From Pseudomonas cannabina (GTDB lineage: Bacteria; Pseudomonadota; Gammaproteobacteria; Pseudomonadales; Pseudomonadaceae), in contig NZ_FNKU01000001.1 of the NCBI RefSeq assembly GCF_900100365.1, positions 1,798,001 through 1,862,000 of the forward strand: 64,000 nt of DNA, in the 5' to 3' direction. Of the stretch, positions 44,547-55,661 are shown piece by piece; the first letter of the stretch is position 1; every line of letters starts with the position of its first letter. The translations under genes and the position numbers were made by a program. The notes below the pieces were generated by a model, which saw only the letters and a program-made list of their open reading frames with translations, searched no databases and had not been told where the DNA came from.

Positions 44547-47302
44547 ATGAGCAACCGTGTTATTTCTCTTCGCTACACCCATAAAGTCCTGCCGTTCCTC
44601 ATATTGATCATTGTGCCTCCCCATGCTGAAGGCGCATGCAACCCTGGCGCCCAGAACGAAAACGGCGTTTCGATCTGCGACAGCGGCACCAGCGCTGCCT
44701 TTACCGGCCTGACCGGTAACCACATACTGATATTCCCGGCCGGAGGAACCGGCATTGTCACAGGCAACATCATCTATGGACCGGGGGTCGACAGCATCGA
44801 CATGCAGTCCGGCCGGATTCAGGGCAACATCACCCAGGCCGCTGGCGTCGACCGGTTCATCCTGACCGCAGGTGAAATCAGCGGCGACCTCAATCAAGGC
44901 AATGACCCGGACGACTTCGTCATGAGTGGCGGTACGCTGGGCTCGCTGGCACAGGGTGACGGGCTGGACACTTTCCTCATGAGCGGCGGCACGATCACCC
45001 GGGCTTTCGAAGACGGCGACCGCGCGGTGATGACCGGCGGCACCATCGGCCGGGTCGACATGAAGCTGGATAACAATGTCTTCGAGATGTCCGGCGGCAG
45101 CATTATCAACAATCTGGTGACCGGGTTTGGCAGGGACACGATCACCCTGTCGGGTGGCAGCATCGGGGGGGGCCGTCAGCGTCAGCGGTGGCGATGACCA
45201 GATAACCATCAGCGGTGGCGAAATCCGCGGCGGCATACGCGCCAGCTTCGGTAACGACAGCTTCAACTGGCTCAACGGTGGTTACGTACGCACCAGTGTG
45301 GCGATGGCCGACGGCAATGACACCGCGCGCCTGTACAACCTGAGCGAATATTTTCTGAGCGCCAGTTCGCTGCTCGATGGCGGGCCGGGCGATGACGTGC
45401 TGACCTTCGACAACACCCACTCCGCACGCCCGGAGCGTTACGCTAACTGGGAAACGGTCAGTCTGGAGAACAGCACGCAGCTGGATCTGGCCGGCAAGCT
45501 GATTCTGGGCGACAGCGTCAGCAATACCGGTGTCCTGAATGTGGGAGCCGGGAGCACCCTGACATCAGTGTCGTCGGGCAGTGTCGTTCCGTTCAATGCG
45601 ACATCCCGTGCCACGCTCAATAACGCTGGCACGCTAGACCTGAGTGGCAGTCCGCTGACAAACACCCTGTTGATCAGAGGCAACTACACAGGCCAGGACG
45701 GGCGACTGCTGCTGCGCTCGGTGCTGGGCGATGAAACGTCGCCCAGCGACAGACTGGTGGTCGCGCAGGGTCATATTGGAGGTTCGACGTCCATGACCGT
45801 TAGCAACCTTGGTGGCCCGGGTGCGCTGACCCGGGGCAACGGGATCGAGGTGGTAGAGGCCAGCGAAGGTGCAACCAGCGACAGCGCGGCATTCCGGTTG
45901 CAAAACTCGCTGTCTGTGGGGGCTTATCAGTATTACCTGTTCAAAGGCGGCGCTACGGCGGGCTCCGAAAACAGCTGGTATCTGCGTTCGGCGGTCATTT
46001 CCCCTGCCGAGCCCGCCCCGGTCATTCCGCCAGAACCCGCCCCGGTAACGCCCCCTGCCCCTGAACCGGTACCAGAGCCGAATCCCGGGCCGGAGCCTGA
46101 ACCTGAACCTGAACCTCAACCCGAACCTCAACCCGAACCCGCGCCGACTCCCATTCCCACTCCGACTCCTGAGCCCACACCAACGCCGACACCAAGCCCG
46201 ACACCTGTGCCTGGCCCTACGCCGACACCCACCCCCATAGTTCCGCCTGCCAGCCCGCCACCGCAGCCGCCCGCGCTCGCCCTGCCCGTTCCGGCCCTGG
46301 GCACACCGCCCCTGCCCGCGCCTGTGCCCGGAGCGCCGCCCATCATCCTGTATCGCCCGGAAGTCGCCACTTACGCCGTAGTGTCGCCAGCGGCAGCGGC
46401 ACTGGCGTCAAGTTCGCTGGGCACCTTTCATGAGCGTCAGGGCGATCAGCGTCTGCTTACCCAGTCAGGGGTAACCCCCGCAGGCTGGGCCCGAGTGTTC
46501 GGCAGTGACGTCAGACAGCAATGGGCCGGCGACGTCAGCCCGGCTCTCGACGCATCATCCAAGGGGTATCAGATCGGTCACGATCTGTACGCCTGGCAAA
46601 TGGCCAACGAGTGGAGTCAGCGCGTGGGGCTGTTTGTCGCCCATAACCGTCTGGATGGCCGGGTCAAAGGCTTTGCCGGCGGCTTCGAAGAGTGCCGTAC
46701 CGGTCGTAGGAAACTGACCGGCGACAGCCTTGGCGCTTACTGGACGCTGATCGCACCCAGTGGCGGATACGTCGATGCCTTAGCGATGGGCACACGCCTG
46801 GACGGTTACAGCCGCTCCGACCGTGGCCTGCGCATCGACACCGAAGGGCATGCCCTGAGCCTGTCTCTGGAAACGGGGTATCCACTGCCCCTGTCATCGC
46901 GCTGGGTGGTCGAGCCGCAGGCGCAAATCATCCATCAGCGCATCAGCGCTCGACGACCAGCACGATGGTATTTCCCGCATCGGGTTCGATAATCAGCGTC
47001 ACACGACGCTGCGCATTGGCGCGCGTTTCAAAGGCAGCTATCAGATAAGAAAAATGCCGATCGAACCCTACCTTCGCGCCAATCTATGGCGCAACGCAGA
47101 CGGTCATGATGCAGTGACTTTCGATCGGGTACAGCAGATCAGGACCGAGCATCGGTCAACGACGGCCAGTCTTGGCGGGGGGATGGTGGCAAAAATGTCC
47201 AGCGCAACAAGTCTGTACTGGGAGGCGAACTACAGCCGCGACCTGCACAATCACGATCGGAACGGTGTCAGCGCCAGCCTGGGAGCCAGGCTGGCGTGGT
47301 AA
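44547..47302 (+). pseudogene. Autotransporter (passenger plus beta-barrel), two frameshifts
   Basis: From ATG 44547 the first frame encodes a signal peptide (RYTHKVLPFLILIIVPPHAEG) and a beta-helical passenger of repeats like DTFLMSGGTITRAFEDGDRA. It breaks at a G8 tract (45165-45172). The second frame continues AVSVSGGDDQITISGGEIR, then a long Pro/Glu/Thr-rich linker (about 46010-46360) and most of the barrel (GWARVFGSDVRQQWAGD to EPQAQIIHQRIS). It breaks again near 46941-46952. The last frame completes the barrel, ending VSASLGARLAW. Joined, it is about 918 residues, type Va secretion. The first shift is one extra G; the second needs one base fewer. Phase variation, decay or sequencing error are all possible. 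Confidence 0.85.
45165..45172 (+). repeat. G8 homopolymer at the autotransporter frameshift
   Basis: Eight consecutive G bases. Seven would restore SIGGAVSVSGGDD and join the two passenger frames. Confidence 0.85.
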
Positions 47303-47320
47303 CGGGAAAACCGTTTTGGC

Positions 47321-49555
47321 CTATGCCTCATCGGCCTTTTTAGGCTTGAGAATCAGCACGGCCAACGGTGGCAGGTTAAGGCTCAGCGAGGCAGGCATGC
47401 CATGCGCCTCGTCGCTCTGGGCGATGACTTCTCCGCCGTTGCCGAAGTTCGAACCGGCGTAAGTTTCGGCATCGCTGTTGAGCAACTCGACCCATGCGCC
47501 CTCGACCGGCGCGCCAATCCGATAATTCAGGCGCGGCACCGGGGTCATGTTGGCGACCACCAGCAAAGGCTCGCCATCCTTGCTCCGGCGCAGGTACGCG
47601 AAGACGCTGTTGGCCTGGTCGTCGCCGATCAGCCACTGGAAGCCCTGCGGGTCAGTGTCCAGCTCGTGCAACGCCTTCTCCTGACGGTAGATACGATTCA
47701 GGTCGCTGACCAGTTGCTTGACGCCGACGTGATCAGCGTATTGCAACAAGTACCAGTCCAGTTGCTGATCGTGATTCCACTCGCGCCATTGCCCGAACTC
47801 GCAGCCCATGAACAGCAGTTTCTTGCCCGGATGCGTCCACATGAACGACAGATACGCACGCAAGTTGGCAAACTTCTGCCAGCGGTCGCCCGGCATCTTG
47901 TCGATCAGCGAATGCTTGCCATGAACGACTTCATCATGGGAAATCGGCAGAACGAAGCGCTCGGAGTAGGCGTAAACCAGGCTGAACGTCAACTCGCCGT
48001 GGTGGTGCTCACGGTGAATCGGGTCCTGCTCCATGTAACGCAGCGAATCATTCATCCAGCCCATGTTCCACTTGTAACTGAAGCCGAGGCCACCCTTCTG
48101 GGTCGACTCGCTGACGCCGGGCCAGGCGGTGGATTCTTCGGCGATGACCATGGTGCCCGGAGCTTCCAGCGCGACTACATCATTGAGATGGCGCAGGAAG
48201 TCGATGGCTTCCAGGTTCTCGCGCCCGCCGTGCCGGTTGGGTACCCACTCGCCGGCCTTGCGCGAATAGTCGCGATACAGCATGGAGGCCACCGCATCCA
48301 CGCGCAGACCGTCGATATGGTAATGCTTGAGCCAGTGCAGCGCCGACGCCAGCATGAAACCGTGAACCTCGGTGCGCCCCAGGTTGTAAATCAACGTGTC
48401 CCAATCCTGATGAAAGCCTTCCTTGGGATCGGCGTACCCATACAGTGCGGTGCCGTCGAATTGCGCCAGACCATGGGTGTCGGTAGGGAAATGCGCCGGT
48501 ACCCAATCGAGAATGACGCCGATTTCTGCCTGGTGGCAGGCGTCGACGAATGCGGCAAAATCCTCGGGCGACCCGTAACGTGCTGTCGGTGCGAACTGCG
48601 CCAGCAGCTGGTAGCCCCATGAACCGCCGAACGGGTGTTCCATGATCGGCATCAGTTCGATGTGCGTGAAACCCAGCTCCTTGACGTAAGGGATCAGGCG
48701 ATCAGCCAGCTCGCGCCAGTTGAACTGCCGCCACTGGCCTTCGTCGTTCTGTTCCATCTGCCACGAGCCTGCATGCAGCTCATAGATCGACAGCGGTGCG
48801 GAGGCGGCATGACGTTCGGCACGCGATTGCAGCCAGCTGTCGTCGTGCCATTCGAACTGCAACGGCGCGGAGATTTTCGACGCGGTGTCAGGCGGCAAAG
48901 TGGTCGCCAGCGCCATCGGATCGCTTTTCAGCGGCAGAATGCCATGCTGACCGAGGATCTCGTACTTGTAGACTTCACCGGGTTGCAGACGCGGGACGAA
49001 TAGCTCCCAGACGCCCGTCGGGTGCCGCAGACGCATCGGATGGCGACGGCCATCCCAGTTATTGAAACTGCCGACCACGGACACACGTCGTGCATTTGGT
49101 GCCCAGACTGCGAAGCGCACGCCATCGACACCGTCGACGTTGGTCACTTGCGCGCCAAGGCAGCTGCTCAGGTCGCGGTGGTTGCCCTCGGCGAACAGAT
49201 ACAAGTCCATTTCGCCCAGTAGCGGGCCGAAGCTGTAAGGATCCTCAGTGATCTGCTCACCGCCGGCCCAGTTGATTTTCAACAGGTACGGCTGCGGCTG
49301 ATCGAGGCGGCCGACGAAAAAGCCGGGCACTTCGCTCATTTCCATTTCGCCCAGCTCGCGGCCATCGTCTCTGGCCAAAAGGCGGACACTCAGGGCGCCG
49401 GGCAGGTAGGCGCGGACAAACTGTCCGCTGCCGCCATCGCCGTGCGGGCCGAGGATCGAAAACGGGTCACGATGTTCGGCTCGAATCAGCGCATCCAGAT
49501 CCACAGCAGCGGGTATCGCTTGGCGGCCCGTGCCGACTTTGTCAGGCGCATTCAT
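47321..49555 (-). CDS. glgB: 1,4-alpha-glucan branching enzyme GlgB
   Basis: 744 residues, full length. N-terminal CBM48-type domains precede a GH13 barrel with D420 ([12 protein letters not shown], nucleophile), E473 ([11 protein letters not shown], acid) and a later SHDEVVHGK. The C-terminal beta domain ends [19 protein letters not shown]. It overlaps the treS/maltokinase stop by 4 bp. With GlgE and TreS-Mak it makes branched alpha-glucan from maltose-1-phosphate in the cytosol. Confidence 0.97.
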   Translation of the reverse strand: MNAPDKVGTGRQAIPAAVDLDALIRAEHRDPFSILGPHGDGGSGQFVRAYLPGALSVRLLARDDGRELGEMEMSEVPGFFVGRLDQPQPYLLKINWAGGEQITEDPYSFGPLLGEMDLYLFAEGNHRDLSSCLGAQVTNVDGVDGVRFAVWAPNARRVSVVGSFNNWDGRRHPMRLRHPTGVWELFVPRLQPGEVYKYEILGQHGILPLKSDPMALATTLPPDTASKISAPLQFEWHDDSWLQSRAERHAASAPLSIYELHAGSWQMEQNDEGQWRQFNWRELADRLIPYVKELGFTHIELMPIMEHPFGGSWGYQLLAQFAPTARYGSPEDFAAFVDACHQAEIGVILDWVPAHFPTDTHGLAQFDGTALYGYADPKEGFHQDWDTLIYNLGRTEVHGFMLASALHWLKHYHIDGLRVDAVASMLYRDYSRKAGEWVPNRHGGRENLEAIDFLRHLNDVVALEAPGTMVIAEESTAWPGVSESTQKGGLGFSYKWNMGWMNDSLRYMEQDPIHREHHHGELTFSLVYAYSERFVLPISHDEVVHGKHSLIDKMPGDRWQKFANLRAYLSFMWTHPGKKLLFMGCEFGQWREWNHDQQLDWYLLQYADHVGVKQLVSDLNRIYRQEKALHELDTDPQGFQWLIGDDQANSVFAYLRRSKDGEPLLVVANMTPVPRLNYRIGAPVEGAWVELLNSDAETYAGSNFGNGGEVIAQSDEAHGMPASLSLNLPPLAVLILKPKKADEA

Positions 49556-52500
49556 ATTGACTCTCCATCAGACGATTGCAGCAATCCACGCAGGCCCTGC
49601 AACGGTACGGCCAGCCAGGCTGGGCGATTCTCGGCCTCGTAGATCACTTCATAAGCAGCTTTTTCAAGGGTGAACAGTTCCAGCGCAGCGTCCTCCCCTT
49701 TTGCATCTTTCCAGGCATGGGCCATTTCGGCAGTTGCCGAGCGATAGCCTTCGATAAAGGCTGCACGGGCCTGCGACAGATACGTCTCGGCGACGCGCTT
49801 GCGCGCAGTCGCAGCCTCTGGCGAGGTGTCGACGCTTTGTGCACTGCGCACAGCCATGGCTGCGGCGTAATCGAACGAGCGCAGTACCCCGCTGACATCC
49901 TTGAACGGGCTGTGCTTGGCGCGGCGTTCTTCCAGCGCACGAGCCGGCTCGCCCTCGAAATCGATCAGATAGGCATCGCCCTTGACCACCAGCACCTGCC
50001 CCAGGTGCAGGTCGCCATGCACGCGAATGCGCAGGCCACCCGCAGAACGCTTGGCAAGGCCGTCGACACGCTGCCGAATCTGCTTGCGATGCGCCAGCAA
50101 GTCATCGACCAGTTGCTGATCGTCTTCATCCAGATCGCCCTTGCGCTGCTCCAGCAATTGCAACGCACGATCAAGCTGCGCGTTGACGCTGGTCGCAGAC
50201 GCCTTGCTGTCGGCAACGCTGGTGACTTCGACGGCGAAATCCGGATTTTCGGTCGGTGCCGCGAGTATCTGATGCATTTCACCCAAGCGCTGACCCAGGC
50301 TGCGCGAGAAATCCGCCAGTTCGAGCAGCGCGTTGAAGTGCTGCTCCTGACCGGATACACCGTGCGCCAGCTCGTCACGCACCGCGCGTTCAAGGTTGTT
50401 CTGCGTCCATTCCCAGGCGTCGCCCTGATTGCTCAGGTAGCCTTGTGCAATCATCAGCAGATTCGGCTTGCCGTCGTTGCCGACCCGCACCAGCGAGCCC
50501 AGCAATGGCGAAATGTTCTTGAAACCGGCCTGGGTCAGGAAAGCGCCCATCTCCAGTTCCGGGTGTGTCCCGGCGCTGACCTTGCGGATCAGCTTGAGCA
50601 CCACGCTGCTGCCCACCACGACCGAACTGTTGGACTGCTCGGCGGACAGGTAGCGAACCTCCGACTCGTCGCTCAGGCCCAATGGCGCCAGTTGCGAACT
50701 CGGCTCGAAACGCAGCTCACCATCGGCGCACGGGATCACGGTCTGCGACTGCATGCCCTTGATGACCGCGCGGATAAAGGTTTCCAGAGTAAACGCATCG
50801 GTAATCAGGCCGACATCGCGGTTGCGACGAACCCTGGCAAGCGCCAGTTGTTGTGGCAGTGCGCTGCTGATGTCGTCTTCAGCCAGCAGGCCGAATGGCA
50901 ACTGATAACGCTCGGTCTGCCCGTCTGCGGTGACTTCGATTTCACTGAGCAGGACCGGATGCGCCTCGTCGCCAAAGCGCACGGCGTAGGCAATCCGGAC
51001 TTGCTCGATGGGCTTGTCCTTGCCACCGAACCAGCGGCGTTTCGGCAAATAGTTCGCCAGCGAGGTGTTTTCCATGGTGCCGCGCAGCGGTTCGTCGAGC
51101 AGTTCTTCAAGATGCTTTTTGAGCACCAGGGTCGGAAAGTCCGGCATGCTTTGCGCGGGTTCAACGTGCCAACTGGGCATTTGATTCTCCGAAGCCAGTA
51201 GAAACCAATAAAAACCATACGGCGGGAGCGTCAGCAGATAGCTCAACTGGCCGATGGGCGGAAATGCACTGCCGCCAAGCATTTCTACCGGGACAGTGCC
51301 CGCATACGCCGACAACTCAAGTTCGGCAGCCTGGGCAGCGCTGGAGACGTTGGCCACACACAAAACGATTTCATTGTGGCCATCGGGCGCTGTGTATTCA
51401 CGGGTGTAAGCAAGAATGCGCCGGTTCGACGGCGAGAGCATTTTCAGCGTGCCGCGCCCGAAAGCTTTTTGCTGCTTGCGCACGGCCAGCATGCGTCGGT
51501 TCCAATTCAGCAGCGAATGCGGGTCGCGCTCCTGACTCTCGACGTTGACCGACTGGAAGCCGTACATCGGGTCCATGATCGGCGGCAGCACCAGGCTGGC
51601 CGGGTCAGCGCGTGAAAACCCGCCATTGCGGTCGATGGACCACTGCATCGGCGTGCGCACACCGTCCCGGTCGCCCAGGTAGATGTTATCGCCCATGCCG
51701 ATTTCATCGCCGTAATACAGGGTTGGCGTGCCGGGCATCGACAGCAGCATGCTGTTCAGCAGTTCGACACGCCGGCGGTCGCGGGCGACCAAGGGCGCCA
51801 GACGGCGACGAATCCCCAGATTGATCCGCGCACGGCGGTCGGCAGCGTAGTAGTTCCACAGGTAATCACGCTCACGATCAGTGACCATTTCCAGGGTCAG
51901 CTCATCGTGGTTACGCAGGAAAATCGCCCATTGGCAATTGTCCGGAATGGCCGGGGTCTGACGCAGGATATCGGTGATCGGAAAACGGTCTTCCTGCGCC
52001 AGCGCCATGTACATGCGCGGCATCAGCGGGAAGTGAAAGGCCATGTGGCATTCGTCGCCGTCCGGCCCGTTGCTGTCACCGAAATACAGTTGCGTGTCCT
52101 CGGGCCATTGGTTGGCTTCGGCCAGCAGCATGCGGTCCGGGTAATTCGCGTCGATCTCGGCACGGATACGCTTGAGCACCTGATGGGTCTCAGGCAGGTT
52201 CTCGTTGTGGGTGCCGTCCCGTTCGATCAGGTAAGGGATGGCATCCAGACGCAGGCCGTCGATGCCCAGATCCAGCCAGAAGCGCATGACTTCGAGCACC
52301 GCTTCCAGCACGTGCGGGTTATCGAAGTTCAGGTCCGGCTGGTGAGAATAGAAGCGGTGCCAGAAGTACTGGCCGGCGACCGGGTCCCAGGTCCAGTTGG
52401 AGGTTTCGGTATCAAGAAAGATGATGCGCGTGCCGTCATACTTCTGATCAGTATCCGACCAGACATAGAAGTCCCGTGCCTTGGAGCCAGGCTTGGCATT

Positions 52501-52878
52501 ACGTGCCTTCTGAAACCACGGGTGCTGGTCGGACGTGTGGTTGATGACCAGTTCGCTGATCACCCGCAAGCCACGCTTGTGCGCCTGGGCAATAAAGCGC
52601 TTGGCATCTGCCATGGTGCCGTAATCACTGTGCACATCGCGGTATTCCGAGATGTCATAGCCATCATCGCGACGGGGCGATGGATAGAACGGCAACAGCC
52701 AGATGGTATTGACTCCCAGCGCGGCAATGTAGTCGAGCTTCTCGATCAGCCCCGCAAAGTCGCCGATCCCGTCATTGTTGGCATCGAAGAACGACTTCAC
52801 GTGAACCTGATAGATCACCGCATCCTTGTACCAGAGCGGGTCTTTGATAAATGTCGCTTCACCGGGTTTCTTAGCCAT
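49552..52878 (-). CDS. treS: Trehalose synthase fused to maltokinase (TreS-Mak)
   Basis: 1108 residues from ATG 52878 with AAGGAG. Residues 1 to about 545 are GH13 trehalose synthase: D212 nucleophile ([10 protein letters not shown]), E254 acid (LLAEANQW), D325 (LRNHDEL). Residues about 575-1100 are the maltokinase with [17 protein letters not shown] and the kinase catalytic region [13 protein letters not shown] then [11 protein letters not shown]. The pair isomerises trehalose to maltose and phosphorylates it, giving maltose-1-phosphate for GlgE. Fusion of these two is common in proteobacteria. It lies 19 bp after glgE and overlaps glgB. Confidence 0.97.
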   Translation of the reverse strand: MAKKPGEATFIKDPLWYKDAVIYQVHVKSFFDANNDGIGDFAGLIEKLDYIAALGVNTIWLLPFYPSPRRDDGYDISEYRDVHSDYGTMADAKRFIAQAHKRGLRVISELVINHTSDQHPWFQKARNAKPGSKARDFYVWSDTDQKYDGTRIIFLDTETSNWTWDPVAGQYFWHRFYSHQPDLNFDNPHVLEAVLEVMRFWLDLGIDGLRLDAIPYLIERDGTHNENLPETHQVLKRIRAEIDANYPDRMLLAEANQWPEDTQLYFGDSNGPDGDECHMAFHFPLMPRMYMALAQEDRFPITDILRQTPAIPDNCQWAIFLRNHDELTLEMVTDRERDYLWNYYAADRRARINLGIRRRLAPLVARDRRRVELLNSMLLSMPGTPTLYYGDEIGMGDNIYLGDRDGVRTPMQWSIDRNGGFSRADPASLVLPPIMDPMYGFQSVNVESQERDPHSLLNWNRRMLAVRKQQKAFGRGTLKMLSPSNRRILAYTREYTAPDGHNEIVLCVANVSSAAQAAELELSAYAGTVPVEMLGGSAFPPIGQLSYLLTLPPYGFYWFLLASENQMPSWHVEPAQSMPDFPTLVLKKHLEELLDEPLRGTMENTSLANYLPKRRWFGGKDKPIEQVRIAYAVRFGDEAHPVLLSEIEVTADGQTERYQLPFGLLAEDDISSALPQQLALARVRRNRDVGLITDAFTLETFIRAVIKGMQSQTVIPCADGELRFEPSSQLAPLGLSDESEVRYLSAEQSNSSVVVGSSVVLKLIRKVSAGTHPELEMGAFLTQAGFKNISPLLGSLVRVGNDGKPNLLMIAQGYLSNQGDAWEWTQNNLERAVRDELAHGVSGQEQHFNALLELADFSRSLGQRLGEMHQILAAPTENPDFAVEVTSVADSKASATSVNAQLDRALQLLEQRKGDLDEDDQQLVDDLLAHRKQIRQRVDGLAKRSAGGLRIRVHGDLHLGQVLVVKGDAYLIDFEGEPARALEERRAKHSPFKDVSGVLRSFDYAAAMAVRSAQSVDTSPEAATARKRVAETYLSQARAAFIEGYRSATAEMAHAWKDAKGEDAALELFTLEKAAYEVIYEAENRPAWLAVPLQGLRGLLQSSDGESI

Positions 52879-52897
52879 TGCTGACTCCTTGGGAGTG

Positions 52898-54916
52898 TTA
52901 CTGCGAGGCCTGGATACGCCAGATTCCAAAAGGTTGCGACGGGTCGAGACGCGTATGCTGATACTTGCCGTACCAGGTCCAGCGGTGCCCGGTCATCAGG
53001 TCTTCGCCGGAAGTCGCGGCATCGTCCGGAAGGCCCATCTCCCACAGCGGCAGTTCGAAATCCGCTTCCTGCGCGTTATGCGGATCGAGATTGACTGCAA
53101 CCAGAATGAAGTTGCTGCCATCTGCGCTGCGCTTGCCGAAGTACAGAATGTTGTCGTTCCACGCGTTGTACAGCTTCAGCCCCAGATGCGTCTGCAAGGC
53201 CGGGTTCTGACGGCGGATACGGTTGAGCTGGGCAATTTCGGCAATGATGTTGCCGGGTGCCGTGAAGTCGCGCACGCGGATCTCGTATTTCTCCGAATCC
53301 AGGTACTCTTCCTTGCCCGGAATCGGTGCCGCTTCGCACAGCTCGAAACCGGAATACATGCCCCACAGGCCTGAACCCATGGTCGCCAGTGCCGCACGAA
53401 TCAGAAAGCCCGGGCGCCCCGATTCATGCAGGAACCGCGGGTTGATGTCCGGTGTGTTGACGAAGAAGTTCGGGCGGTAGCAGTCGCGCCATGGCACTTC
53501 GTTGAGCTCGGTGAAATATTCCGACAGCTCGGCCTTGGTGTTGCGCCAGGTGAAATAGGTGTAACTCTGGGTGTAACCGACCTTGCCCAGACGCGCCATC
53601 ATGGCTGGCTTGGTGAACGCTTCGGCGAGGAACATCACTTCAGGATGCTGACCGCGTACTTCACCGATCATCCACTGCCAGAACGGCAGCGGCTTGGTGT
53701 GCGGATTATCGACGCGGAAAATCTTCACGCCTTCCTTGACCCAGCCCAGCACGATGTCACGCAGTTCCAGCCACAGGCCCGGAATGGCATCCGGCGCATA
53801 AAAGTCGACGTTAACGATGTCCTGGTACTTTTTCGGCGGATTCTCCGCATAGCGGATGGTGCCGTCCGGACGCCAGGAGAACCAGCCCGGGTGCTGCTTG
53901 AGCCATGGGTGGTCCTGCGAACACTGAATCGCAAAATCGAGTGCGATTTCGAGACCGTGGTCGGCAGCGGCTTTCACCAGGTTGCGGAAGTCTTCAAGAC
54001 TGCCCAACTGCGGATGTATGGCGTCATGACCACCTTCCTCGCTGCCGATGGCATATGGGCTGCCCGGATCGTCCTGGCCAGCGGTCAATGAGTTGTTCGG
54101 GCCTTTGCGGTGTGCGCGACCGATAGGATGAATCGGCGGGAAATACAGCACGTCGAAACCCATGTCGCGAATCATCGGCAAGCGCGAATGGACGTCGTTG
54201 AAGGTGCCGTGGCGTGCTTTGTCATCGGTGATCGAGCGCGGAAACAACTCGTACCAACTGGCGAACTGGGCCAGTTCTCGCTCTACGTCCAGCGGGTATT
54301 CCAGGCTACGGCTGAGGAATGCATGGTTATCGGCCTGTTTCATCAGGCTCGCGGTGTCGCTGTGCAGCAACAGCGCGACCTTCTCGATGCTGTCGGCCTG
54401 ATCCAGTCGCGCCAGCAGGTTTTCGATCTGCTCACGCTGCTGATCCTGACTGCGTTCGGCAGCCTTGGTCAGATGAATACGCCCTTCTTCCAGTTCCAGA
54501 TCGATGGGCACGCCTGCAGAAAACTTCTTCTCCAGTTCATAGCAATAGCTGCCGAACTGATCGATCCAGGCTTCGAGTTGAAACACATAACGGCTGACCG
54601 AGGTCGGGGTGAACTCACCGACCCAACTGTCGTTGCCCAGTTCGTGCAGCGGTGCGCTCTGCCAGTGCTCTTCATCAGCAGCGCGCCAGCGAACATTGAC
54701 GGCCATCTTGTCGTGGCCGTCCGCATAAATTTTGCTGGTGACGGTAACCGGTTGCCCGATGATTGCCTTGGCCGCAAACAATCCACCATCTATCACAGGC
54801 AGCGTGTCTTCGATCACGATGCGTGGCAGCTGCAGCGCCTGGGTCAGCGACAAGGGTTGGGTCGGGTGCGGTACATCGGTGGCCAGGGAATCCGGACCGT
54901 ATGGCTGTTCATTCAT
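52898..54916 (-). CDS. glgE: Alpha-1,4-glucan:maltose-1-phosphate maltosyltransferase GlgE
   Basis: 672 residues. The N-terminal domain (RIVIEDTLPVIDGGLFAAK) and the GH13_3 barrel with D403 (FRVDNPHTKP, nucleophile) and E432 (FLAEAFTKP, acid) are clear, and LYFPPIHPIG and NPPKKYQDI are typical. It transfers maltosyl units from maltose-1-phosphate to growing glucan. First gene of the glgE-treS/mak-glgB operon, behind an AlgU-like promoter. The pathway supports trehalose and glycogen handling under osmotic and desiccation stress. Confidence 0.97.
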   Translation of the reverse strand: MNEQPYGPDSLATDVPHPTQPLSLTQALQLPRIVIEDTLPVIDGGLFAAKAIIGQPVTVTSKIYADGHDKMAVNVRWRAADEEHWQSAPLHELGNDSWVGEFTPTSVSRYVFQLEAWIDQFGSYCYELEKKFSAGVPIDLELEEGRIHLTKAAERSQDQQREQIENLLARLDQADSIEKVALLLHSDTASLMKQADNHAFLSRSLEYPLDVERELAQFASWYELFPRSITDDKARHGTFNDVHSRLPMIRDMGFDVLYFPPIHPIGRAHRKGPNNSLTAGQDDPGSPYAIGSEEGGHDAIHPQLGSLEDFRNLVKAAADHGLEIALDFAIQCSQDHPWLKQHPGWFSWRPDGTIRYAENPPKKYQDIVNVDFYAPDAIPGLWLELRDIVLGWVKEGVKIFRVDNPHTKPLPFWQWMIGEVRGQHPEVMFLAEAFTKPAMMARLGKVGYTQSYTYFTWRNTKAELSEYFTELNEVPWRDCYRPNFFVNTPDINPRFLHESGRPGFLIRAALATMGSGLWGMYSGFELCEAAPIPGKEEYLDSEKYEIRVRDFTAPGNIIAEIAQLNRIRRQNPALQTHLGLKLYNAWNDNILYFGKRSADGSNFILVAVNLDPHNAQEADFELPLWEMGLPDDAATSGEDLMTGHRWTWYGKYQHTRLDPSQPFGIWRIQASQ

Positions 54917-55035
54917 CGAGCATCACTCCTCACGCCCCAGGGACGCTCCTGTGCATTCCATGCAATGGAAAAATTGACGGTATGGCAGCGCACGACCACA
55001 GAGCCCCGAGGACCCGTCTGTTTCGCTGCCTAGAT

Positions 55036-55062
55036 TCCGAGCAGACATCGGGGGGAAAGTTC
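55036..55062 (-). promoter_or_regulatory. AlgU (RpoE-type) promoter for the glgE operon
   Basis: On the minus strand GAACTT (55062-55057) is separated by exactly 16 bp from TCGGA (55040-55036), matching the AlgU consensus GAACTT-N16/17-TCNNA. It lies about 120 bp before the glgE start in the same direction. Confidence 0.7.
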
Positions 55063-55434
55063 AAAGGTTTTATGCCCGACTGCAACGCGTGTCAGAGCAT
55101 AGCCCAATCGAAAACAGTCGGGTTGAGCGCGTCAGACCAATCCCGTTTACGTGCAGGAATTGTCGCCTGAGGAGCCTTTGACGTATGGGCGAGCGGCGTT
55201 GCCGCACACTGTTTCGCAAGCAGAGGTTTGCCGGGGCATTCGGCACGGAGAAGACGCGTGATTTTGAAACACTGCAATTATGAAATATTGAATTTCAAGG
55301 TATGTAGCGATGAAATGAAGCGCTGCGAATCTGCCCGTGATTTGTTTTCTACAGCGGCGGCCGGCACCGCAAATCAATTGAATCATCACAAAACGCGGAA
55401 GGTCGAACACAATGCCAACAAGGAGGCTGAAACC
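55063..55434. other. Non-coding stretch between the glgE promoter and the proline-rich gene
   Basis: Contains only short frames without families. AAGGAGG at 55419-55425 serves the next gene. Nothing else was recognised. Confidence 0.5.
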
Positions 55435-55614
55435 ATGACCCTTCCCACTCCGCCAGTAGCGCCCGATCCGAATATCGACAATCCTGTCTTGCCCGGGACA
55501 CCGCCCAGACCCGATAACGAGCCGCCGCAGACGATGCCCCCGGTCATCGACCCGCCTGAGGACACCCCGCCAGTGGGTGATCCGCCAGCCCAAGAGCCAC
55601 CCGTGGTGGTCTGA
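55435..55614 (+). CDS. Proline-rich small protein, 59 residues
   Basis: From ATG 55435 with AAGGAGG ten bases upstream. The sequence is MTLPTPPVAPDPNIDNPVLP followed by PRPDNEPPQ and PPEDTPPVG, close to 40% proline and acidic, with no hydrophobic helix and no signal peptide. It is predicted to be extended and disordered. Long in-frame extensions upstream have no ribosome site. Similar very short proline-rich proteins occur in other pseudomonads by my recollection, but no function is known. Confidence 0.65.
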   Translation: MTLPTPPVAPDPNIDNPVLPGTPPRPDNEPPQTMPPVIDPPEDTPPVGDPPAQEPPVVV

Positions 55615-55661
55615 CTGCGCGCCGGCACGACGCTGAAAATACCCGTGTCGCTACGGATATT

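Noticed and set aside
49576..51201. 541-codon plus-strand frame inside the TreS-Mak gene
   Set aside because: Mirror frame of the maltokinase coding sequence with no domain match.
55183..55281. Short frame of about 33 codons upstream of the proline-rich gene
   Set aside because: A GAGGAG-like sequence lies upstream, but there is no family, no partner and the length is within chance.
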